A stretch of 10,601 nt of DNA from Nitrospira sp. UBA6493 (GTDB lineage: Bacteria; Nitrospirota; Nitrospiria; Nitrospirales; Nitrospiraceae), in contig DJMJ01000010.1 in the NCBI GenBank assembly GCA_002435325.1, positions 58,248 through 68,848 of the forward strand, read 5' to 3'. The notes beneath the pieces were generated by a model. The model worked only from the letters and a program-made list of their open reading frames with translations. It was not told the DNA's origin and did not search any database. Positions within the stretch are counted from its first letter, which is position 1. Each line of letters begins with the position of its first letter. Below are positions 5,604-10,601 of this stretch, one piece after another. The position numbers and the translations under genes were made by a program.

Positions 5604-8422
5604 CGGATCGCCTCCACACATCGGTCGCAGAGAGCAGGATGGTCGGCATGTGTCCCCACCGCCTCCCGATAGTTCCAGCAACGCTCGCATTTAGCCCCAA
5701 CAGCTCGATCAACTTTTCTGACACGAAAATCAGGGTGAAGCGGCAGGTTGGTAACTGGCTCGACTATTACCTGAGAGACGATGAAAAGACCGGGCAAGTC
5801 TTGTTCATATTGTTTGAGTAACTTGTACTTATCAGGATTGGCTTCGAGTTCTACTCGTGCCTCAAGCGGCGCACCAATAATTTTGTCACGCCGTTGTTTT
5901 TCCAACTCGCCCTGAACGGCGACTCTCACTTCCAAAAGCTGTCCCCATCGTTGCGCCAGCCCTACATCAGCCCAGTGCGATTCGACTTCAGGAAATGCCG
6001 CTAGATGTACACTCGATGCAGCGAGGGTCTTCTTACATGCGTCAGGCATCGTCCGCCAGATCTCCTCCGCTGTAAAGCTCAACACCGGCGCCATGAGTTT
6101 GGTCATCGCTACGAGAATGTCGTACAACACCGTCTGCGAACTGCGGCGTTCATGCGAGTCCGTCCGGAAGGTATAGAGCCGGTCTTTCAGAATATCCAAA
6201 TACACGGCGCTGAGGTCCACGGAACAGAAATTATTCAACGCGTGGAAAATCGCGTGAAACTCAAAGTCCTCGTACGACTGCCGGACCTTGGGAATCAGTT
6301 CGCCGAGCCGCATGAGCGCCCATCGATCCAATTCCGGCAGCTGCGCATAGGGCACGCGGTGCGTGGCCGGATCGAAGTCATAAAGATTGCTCAAGAGGAA
6401 GCGGGAGGTGTTCCGGATCTTGCGATAGGCTTCGATCAGATGGTTCAGAATCTCCTGCGAAATGCGGAGGTCTTCCCGATAGTCCTGGGCCGATACCCAC
6501 AGGCGGAGGATCTCCGCGCCGGACTGTTTGATGACATCCTGTGGAGCCACGACGTTGCCCGCCGACTTGGACATCTTCTTCCCCTGCCCATCGACGACAA
6601 AGCCGTGCGTCAATACCGACTTGTAGGGTGCACGCCTGTCCGTCGTCACACCCGCCAGCAAGGCGCTGTGAAACCACCCGCGATGCTGATCCGAGCCTTC
6701 AAGGTACAAATCGGCCGGCCACCACTTCCTCGGCTTCAACACCGCCGCGTAACTCACGCCGGACTCGAACCACACATCAAGGATATCTTTTTCTTTTTCG
6801 AACGTAGCACCGCCGCATTTCGAACAAGTCGTACCCGCAGGCAGCAAGTCAGCAGCCGACCGTTGAAACCAGACATCGGCCCCCTGTTGCTCCATGAGGG
6901 AGGCCACATGGTCGATGATGCGCGGCTCAGCCAGGACCGATCGGCAACCGGTACAGGTAAACCCAGGAATCGGCACGCCCCAGACCCGCTGCCGAGACAG
7001 GCACCAGTCCGGCCGGTTCTCGATCATCCCGTTGATGCGGTCGCGGCCATAGGCAGGAATCCAGCGGACCCGCCCGATCTCGGCCAAGGCTTCCTTGCGA
7101 AGATCGTTCGTTTCCATCGAGACAAACCACTGTTCGGTGGCCCGAAAAATCACGGGGCTCTTGCAACGCCAGCAATGCGGATAGGAATGGTTTAGCGGTG
7201 CATGGCCTAGGAGCCGGCCATTGGCCTGCAGATATTCGACGATCTTCGGATTGGCCTTGAAGACATGCTGGCCGGCGAATTCCTTCACCACATCCGTAAA
7301 CCGCCCGCCGTTATCAACCGGCGCCAGGATCTCCAGCTTTTCCCCCACCGAAGCCGCGGCATTGTGGTTGAGGACGAGGATATAGTCCTCCATGCCGTGC
7401 CCCGGCGCGATATGCACGCAGCCGGTGCCCTGTTCGAGCGTCACGAAGTCGCCCAGCAGAATCGGTGACAAGCCGGTGGAAAGAGGCCGCTGCGTTTCCA
7501 GCCCCTCGAACCCTTCACCGCCCTTCTTTACCCCCAACACCCGATAGCCTTCGAGCTTGCAGGCCTTCGCCGCCGTCTCCAGCAAATTCTCGGCGACGAT
7601 CAAGATTTCTTCGCCCACCTGCACGAACGCGTAATCAAAATCACGGTGGAGACAGACTGCTTGATTGGCCGGGAGGGTCCAGGGCGTCGTCGTCCAGATG
7701 ACGACCGACACCAGCTTGATGCCGTCAGGGAAGGCGATGCCCGGAAATGTCTTGCTCAACACCGTTGGCGACGTGACCACCGGGAACTTCACATAGACGG
7801 AGGGCGACGTATGGTTGTCATACTCGACTTCCGCTTCGGCTAAAGCGGTCTGGTCCTGCGTGCACCAGAGCACCGGCTTGAGGCCCTTATAGACCCCGCC
7901 CCGCTCCACGAACTTGCCGAACTCGCGAATGATCGAGGCTTCATAGGCCGGCGTCATCGTCAGGTAGGGCTGCTGCCACTCACCCAATACTCCGAGCCGT
8001 TGAAACTCCTCGCGCTGAATCGCAACATATTTCTCCGCGTACTCGCGGCAGAGTTTGCGGATCGCGGAGGCGTCCAAATCCTTCTTCTTGTCGCCCAACT
8101 CCTTCATCACCTGGTGCTCGATCGGGAGCCCGTGGCAATCCCAGCCCGGCACATAGGGGGCCTGATAGCCCGCCATGGTCTTGGACTTGATGATGATGTC
8201 TTTCAGGATCTTGTTCAGCGCGTGGCCGATATGAATACGCCCGTTCGCATAGGGAGGGCCGTCGTGCAACACATAGCGCGGGCGGCCCTTGCCGGCCTCT
8301 TGGATCTGCTCATAGAGCTTTTCCTGTTCCCACCAGGCCAGCATCTCCGGCTCACGCTGCGGCAGGTTGGCCTTCATCGGAAAATCGGTCTTGGGAAGAT
8401 TGAGCGTCGACTTATAGTCCAC
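5600..8422 (-). CDS. ileS: Isoleucine--tRNA ligase
   Basis: This cytoplasmic class I aminoacyl-tRNA synthetase charges tRNA-Ile and edits misactivated valine. It is full length (940 aa). Motifs in order are the conserved bacterial N-terminus (TLNLPKTDFPMKANLP, 6-21), HIGH at 64-67, GWDCHGLP at 93-100, the editing (CP1) domain at about 200-400, including TTTPWTLPANQAV (244-256) and GHGMEDY (341-347), then KMSKS at 616-620, the anticodon-binding helical region at about 690-890, and a C-terminal zinc site with Cys912, Cys915, Cys932 and Cys935. An additional pair of CxxC motifs (490/493 and 533/536) before DVWFESG suggests a second zinc knuckle, which E. coli-type enzymes lack as far as I recall. 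The start is GTG at 8422, with GAGG 9 nt upstream; Met16 is rejected because it would remove the conserved N-terminus. The gene follows nadA after 69 nt and overlaps lspA. Confidence 0.98.
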   Translation of the reverse strand: MDYKSTLNLPKTDFPMKANLPQREPEMLAWWEQEKLYEQIQEAGKGRPRYVLHDGPPYANGRIHIGHALNKILKDIIIKSKTMAGYQAPYVPGWDCHGLPIEHQVMKELGDKKKDLDASAIRKLCREYAEKYVAIQREEFQRLGVLGEWQQPYLTMTPAYEASIIREFGKFVERGGVYKGLKPVLWCTQDQTALAEAEVEYDNHTSPSVYVKFPVVTSPTVLSKTFPGIAFPDGIKLVSVVIWTTTPWTLPANQAVCLHRDFDYAFVQVGEEILIVAENLLETAAKACKLEGYRVLGVKKGGEGFEGLETQRPLSTGLSPILLGDFVTLEQGTGCVHIAPGHGMEDYILVLNHNAAASVGEKLEILAPVDNGGRFTDVVKEFAGQHVFKANPKIVEYLQANGRLLGHAPLNHSYPHCWRCKSPVIFRATEQWFVSMETNDLRKEALAEIGRVRWIPAYGRDRINGMIENRPDWCLSRQRVWGVPIPGFTCTGCRSVLAEPRIIDHVASLMEQQGADVWFQRSAADLLPAGTTCSKCGGATFEKEKDILDVWFESGVSYAAVLKPRKWWPADLYLEGSDQHRGWFHSALLAGVTTDRRAPYKSVLTHGFVVDGQGKKMSKSAGNVVAPQDVIKQSGAEILRLWVSAQDYREDLRISQEILNHLIEAYRKIRNTSRFLLSNLYDFDPATHRVPYAQLPELDRWALMRLGELIPKVRQSYEDFEFHAIFHALNNFCSVDLSAVYLDILKDRLYTFRTDSHERRSSQTVLYDILVAMTKLMAPVLSFTAEEIWRTMPDACKKTLAASSVHLAAFPEVESHWADVGLAQRWGQLLEVRVAVQGELEKQRRDKIIGAPLEARVELEANPDKYKLLKQYEQDLPGLFIVSQVIVEPVTNLPLHPDFRVRKVDRAVGAKCERCWNYREAVGTHADHPALCDRCVEAIR
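5611..5615 (-). promoter_or_regulatory. lspA ribosome binding site embedded in the ileS end
   Basis: GGAGG on the minus strand lies in the last codons of ileS, 7 nt upstream of TTG 5603. It is the reason for choosing the TTG start of lspA, whose second and third bases are also the first two of the ileS TGA. Confidence 0.65.
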
Positions 8423-8491
8423 GGGCGATGGCCTCGCTAGTGATTGAATTGACGGGTGAATATACCGGAAGACGAGTGGGCAGAACTAGTA

Positions 8492-9595
8492 CTAACTCAC
8501 TGCCATCATGCGATCGAGCGCGACCTTCGCCCAGCGCTTGTCTTCGTCAGGCACCACAATATGGTTGACGACGTGGCCGTCGGCGAGATTCTCCATGGCC
8601 CAGCAGAGATGTTGCGCATCGATGCGAAACATGGTGGCGCATTGGCAGACAGTCGATGACAGGAAGAACACCTTTTTATCCGTCAGTTCATGCTTCAGGC
8701 GATTCACAAGATTCAGTTCCGTCCCCACGGCCCAGGTCGTCCCGGCCGGTGCGGCGGTCACGGTCTTGATGATGAACTCGGTCGAACCGATGAGATCCGC
8801 CTTGTTGACGACATCCTCATGGCATTCGGGATGCACGATGACCTTGCCGTCCGGATACTGCTTCCGGAAGTTGTCTACATGCACCGGCTGAAACATCTGA
8901 TGAACGCTGCAATGGCCTTTCCAGAGAATGAGCGTGGCCCGTTTGATCGCCTCGCGGGTATTGCCTCCGTTGGGCTGATAGGGGTCCCAGACAATCATCT
9001 GCTCGCGAGGAATGCCCATCTTGTTGGCCGTGTTCCGGCCCAGGTGCTCATCGGGAAAGAAGAGAATCTTCTCGCGCCGCACCCAACTCCATTCCATCAC
9101 CGCTTTGGCATTGGACGACGTGCAGGTAATCCCGCCGTGCTCGCCGCAAAAGGCCTTGAGCACGGCCGCGCTATTCACATACACCGCCGGCATCACCGTT
9201 TCCTCGACCGGAATGATACGTCCCAGCGCTTCCCAGCATTGATCGACCTGCTCGATCGCCGCCATATCGGCCATGGAGCACCCGGCCGCCATGTCGGGCA
9301 GAATCACCGTCTGGTTCGACCGGCTGAGAATGTCCGCCGTCTCGGCCATGAAATGGACACCGCAGAAGACGATATAGGGCCGCTCCGACCGCTCCGCGGC
9401 CAGCTTAGAGAGCAAGAGGGAATCGCCACGAAAGTCAGCATGCTGAATGACTTCATCCCGCTGATAGTTATGACCGAGGATCATCACGCGCTCGCCGAGC
9501 GCACGTTTCGCCTCGACCGTCCGGCGGAACAGTTCCTCGGACGACAGGGATTGATAGTCGGTGATCGGTCTCGGCAGCGTCGATACAGCCTTCAC
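8492..9595 (-). CDS. nadA: Quinolinate synthase
   Basis: This [4Fe-4S] enzyme condenses iminoaspartate with dihydroxyacetone phosphate to quinolinate, the second step of NAD synthesis from aspartate. Its 367 aa match the long (B. subtilis-like) form. It shows LGHNYQRDEVI (40-50), the substrate-site region GDSLLL (57-62), and FCGVHFMAETADIL (77-90). Candidate cluster ligands are Cys106 (DMAAGCSMADM), Cys229 (WKGHCSVHQMF) and Cys317 or Cys319 (STVCQCATM); VHPECHEDV (254-262) is also typical. The start is GTG at 9595, with TGAGG 5 nt upstream and a promoter just before it. No nadB (aspartate oxidase) or nadC lies in the window, so the iminoaspartate source must be encoded elsewhere. It heads the probable nadA-ileS-lspA operon and is divergent from thiC, another [4Fe-4S] cofactor-biosynthesis enzyme. 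Confidence 0.97.
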   Translation of the reverse strand: MKAVSTLPRPITDYQSLSSEELFRRTVEAKRALGERVMILGHNYQRDEVIQHADFRGDSLLLSKLAAERSERPYIVFCGVHFMAETADILSRSNQTVILPDMAAGCSMADMAAIEQVDQCWEALGRIIPVEETVMPAVYVNSAAVLKAFCGEHGGITCTSSNAKAVMEWSWVRREKILFFPDEHLGRNTANKMGIPREQMIVWDPYQPNGGNTREAIKRATLILWKGHCSVHQMFQPVHVDNFRKQYPDGKVIVHPECHEDVVNKADLIGSTEFIIKTVTAAPAGTTWAVGTELNLVNRLKHELTDKKVFFLSSTVCQCATMFRIDAQHLCWAMENLADGHVVNHIVVPDEDKRWAKVALDRMMAVS

Positions 9596-9624
9596 AATAT
9601 CCTCAGAAAAAATGGAAGTCGGTC

Positions 9625-9653
9625 ATTCTACGATAGCCCCTCCCCACAATCAA
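9625..9653 (-). promoter_or_regulatory. Sigma70-type promoter of nadA
   Basis: On the minus strand TTGATT (9653-9648, 4/6) and TAGAAT (9630-9625, 5/6) are separated by exactly 17 bp. Transcription would start near 9618, giving a leader of about 22 nt. It probably drives nadA, ileS and lspA together. I see no NadR- or NrtR-type operator that I could name with confidence. Confidence 0.6.
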
Positions 9654-9709
9654 TGAACGGCCTCGCTGGAAGAGGGCCTAGACACACCGTCCACCCGAGC
9701 CTCCCACGA

Positions 9710-9717
9710 TAGGCCTA
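9710..9717. promoter_or_regulatory. 8-bp palindrome upstream of the thiC promoter (possible operator)
   Basis: TAGGCCTA is a perfect palindrome ending 8 bp before the thiC -35 box. A further copy of its half, GGCCTA, occurs at 9675-9680, also between the two divergent promoters. A regulator site is possible, but a palindrome this short can arise by chance. Confidence 0.2.
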
Positions 9718-9725
9718 ATAGCCCG

Positions 9726-9754
9726 TTGACAATGGGGGAAGCCGAGCATACGAT
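9726..9754 (+). promoter_or_regulatory. Sigma70-type promoter of the thiC leader
   Basis: A perfect -35 TTGACA (9726-9731) is followed after exactly 17 bp by TACGAT (9749-9754, 4/6 to the -10). Transcription would begin near 9760, just before the TPP aptamer, which is where it should for a riboswitch-controlled transcript. Confidence 0.7.
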
Positions 9755-9763
9755 CTTTATTAT

Positions 9764-9850
9764 TAGCTAGGGGAGCCAGACGGCTGAGAGTCCGTGAACT
9801 CGGACGACCCTCACAACCTGACCTGGGTAATACCAGCGTAGGGAAGCCGG
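9764..9850 (+). promoter_or_regulatory. TPP riboswitch aptamer (THI element)
   Basis: The leader contains the conserved thi-box core. P2 pairs GGGG (9770-9773) with CCCT (9808-9811). P3 pairs GCC (9775-9777) with GGC (9782-9784). The conserved CTGAGA is at 9784-9789. An extra P3a hairpin pairs GTCCG (9790-9794) with CGGAC (9801-9805). The right arm has the conserved ACCTGA (9816-9821), P4 CTGG/CCAG (9823-9826 with 9833-9836), and GCGTAGGGAAG (9836-9846). The outer P1 helix looks weak, with only about 3 clear pairs (GCT/AGC), and its ends are uncertain. The aptamer binds thiamin pyrophosphate and here controls thiC. Its downstream platform is an intrinsic terminator, so control is at transcription. 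Confidence 0.95.
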
Positions 9851-9881
9851 CATAGACGGTCTTCTGTGAGCGTTCAGCCGT
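9780..9881 (+). promoter_or_regulatory. Predicted antiterminator pairing of the thiC riboswitch
   Basis: ACGGCTGAG (9780-9788) is complementary to TTCAGCCGT (9873-9881), with eight Watson-Crick pairs and one G-T wobble. The first segment contains the right strand of P3 and the start of the conserved CTGAGA. The second contains the first six bases of the terminator's left arm. The pairing therefore excludes both the ligand-binding fold and the terminator, as expected of an antiterminator. Confidence 0.65.
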
Positions 9882-9907
9882 ACCTCCCCTCGTGGTACGG
9901 CTTTTTT
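9876..9907 (+). terminator. Riboswitch-controlled intrinsic terminator before thiC
   Basis: AGCCGTACC (9876-9884) and GGTACGGCT (9894-9902) form a perfect 9-bp stem with a 9-nt loop. It is followed by an uninterrupted run of six T (9902-9907, the first of which closes the stem). It lies between the aptamer and the thiC start, 47 nt before the ATG. When TPP is bound the stem should form and stop transcription. Confidence 0.92.
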
Positions 9908-9954
9908 ATTGTTCGGACACTGCGGCGTTCACGAGAGCGAGAAAGGACCAGGCC

Positions 9955-10601
9955 ATGAGCGAATATACTGGATCGACGAACAATGGGAAGAAGGCAGCGT
10001 CCACCACATTGACGACCGACCCCTTCCCCGCTTCGCGGAAGGTCTATATCAACGGCACCCACCCCGGCGTGCAGGTGCCGATGCGGGAAATCAGCCTAAC
10101 CCCGACCAAGTCGATGAACGGCGGCGCGCCAACACCCAACGAGCCAGTGACCATTTATGATACCTCAGGCCCCTACACCGACCCCTCAGTGACCATTGAC
10201 GTGCGCGCCGGGCTCGCTCCCCTCCGCCGCCCCTGGATCCTCGGCCGGCAGGATGTCGAACAACTATCCGATATTTCGTCGCAATTCGGCCGCATGCGCG
10301 CGGCGGATGCCAAGCTGGACGAGCTCCGTTTCCAGCACATTCGCAAACCCCTGCGCGCCAAGGCCGGTATGAACGTCACCCAGATCCACTATGCCCGCAA
10401 AGGCATCATCACGCCGGAGATGGAATTCATCGCCATTCGCGAAAATCAGTCGCGTGAAGTCGCCCGCGAACTGGCAGAGCGGAACGGCAAGGGCGGAGGC
10501 GTGACCCAGCATCCCGGTCAATCCTGGGGCGCCAACATCCCTGCAGCCATTACGCCCGAGTTCGTGCGCGATGAAATCGCCCGCGGCCGCGCCATCATCC
10601 C
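9955..10601 (+). CDS. thiC: Phosphomethylpyrimidine synthase ThiC, N-terminal part (cut by window edge)
   Basis: ThiC is a radical-SAM [4Fe-4S] enzyme that rearranges aminoimidazole ribotide into hydroxymethylpyrimidine phosphate, the pyrimidine half of thiamin. The 215 complete codons visible cover the N-terminal domain and the entry to the barrel. Recognisable stretches are SRKVYINGTHPGVQVPMREI (27-46), VTIYDTSGPYTDP (65-77), IDVRAGLAPLRRPWI (81-95), IHYARKGIITPEMEFIAIRE (144-163) and ITPEFVRDEIARGRAIIP (199-216, the last residue incomplete). The radical-SAM cysteine motif, which lies near the C-terminus in this family, is outside the window. The ATG at 9955 follows AGGA (9944-9947) by 7 nt. 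The first 25 residues are polar, Ser/Thr-rich and probably flexible. Expression is under the TPP riboswitch and terminator directly upstream. Confidence 0.97.
   Translation, partial: MSEYTGSTNNGKKAASTTLTTDPFPASRKVYINGTHPGVQVPMREISLTPTKSMNGGAPTPNEPVTIYDTSGPYTDPSVTIDVRAGLAPLRRPWILGRQDVEQLSDISSQFGRMRAADAKLDELRFQHIRKPLRAKAGMNVTQIHYARKGIITPEMEFIAIRENQSREVARELAERNGKGGGVTQHPGQSWGANIPAAITPEFVRDEIARGRAII

Noticed and set aside
6005..7195. 396-codon open frame on the plus strand
   Set aside because: It lies wholly antisense to ileS, whose motifs are intact, and its translation is rich in Arg/His/Pro with no recognisable domain. It is a by-product of GC-rich codon use.
8459..8464. TATATT on the minus strand as a separate ileS promoter
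   Set aside because: No acceptable -35 lies at 16-18 bp, so I did not call a promoter. A weak internal start remains possible.
8690..9712. 340-codon open frame on the plus strand
   Set aside because: It is antisense to nadA and crosses the nadA promoter. There is no ribosome binding site or family resemblance.

Overview
The window is about 57-58% GC by impression, tightly packed, and reads as ordinary bacterial chromosome. The organism is Gram-negative: it has a MacA/MacB-type periplasmic adaptor and exporter and a lipobox protein predicted to reach the outer membrane. The protein styles, especially the lipoprotein with a helix-hairpin-helix tail, the long-form NadA and the ThiC N-terminus, resemble Nitrospira (Nitrospirota). 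That is an impression from memory, not a search result. There are no mobile elements, CRISPR arrays, tRNAs or rRNAs.

Layout. (1) Positions 1-3054, minus strand: a MacA-MacB-like efflux operon with its own extended -10 promoter. It encodes the adaptor, then a separate ATPase, then a permease cut by the window edge. (2) 3098-4007, minus strand: a single-gene unit for a coiled-coil lipoprotein with a helix-hairpin-helix (HHH) tail, with a promoter and a clean intrinsic terminator. (3) 4078-5030, plus strand: uppP (undecaprenyl-diphosphate phosphatase), which converges on lspA. (4) 5067-9653, minus strand: a probable nadA-ileS-lspA operon behind a good sigma70-type promoter. The lspA start overlaps the ileS stop. 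(5) 9726-10601, plus strand and divergent from nadA: a sigma70-type promoter, a TPP riboswitch with an intrinsic terminator, and the first 215 codons of thiC.

The genes cover envelope export (MacAB-like), cell-wall lipid carrier recycling (UppP), lipoprotein maturation (LspA), isoleucine charging (IleS) and two cofactor pathways that use [4Fe-4S] enzymes: NAD (NadA) and thiamin (ThiC). LspA is the signal peptidase expected to process the lipoprotein encoded at 3171-3872.

I found no convincing novel multi-gene system. The points most worth following up are a complete, readable switching mechanism in the thiC leader (a 9-bp antiterminator that uses the aptamer's own conserved core), the unusual lipoprotein plus HHH architecture, the nadA-ileS-lspA gene order, and a heptad-scale DNA duplication in the adaptor's coiled coil.
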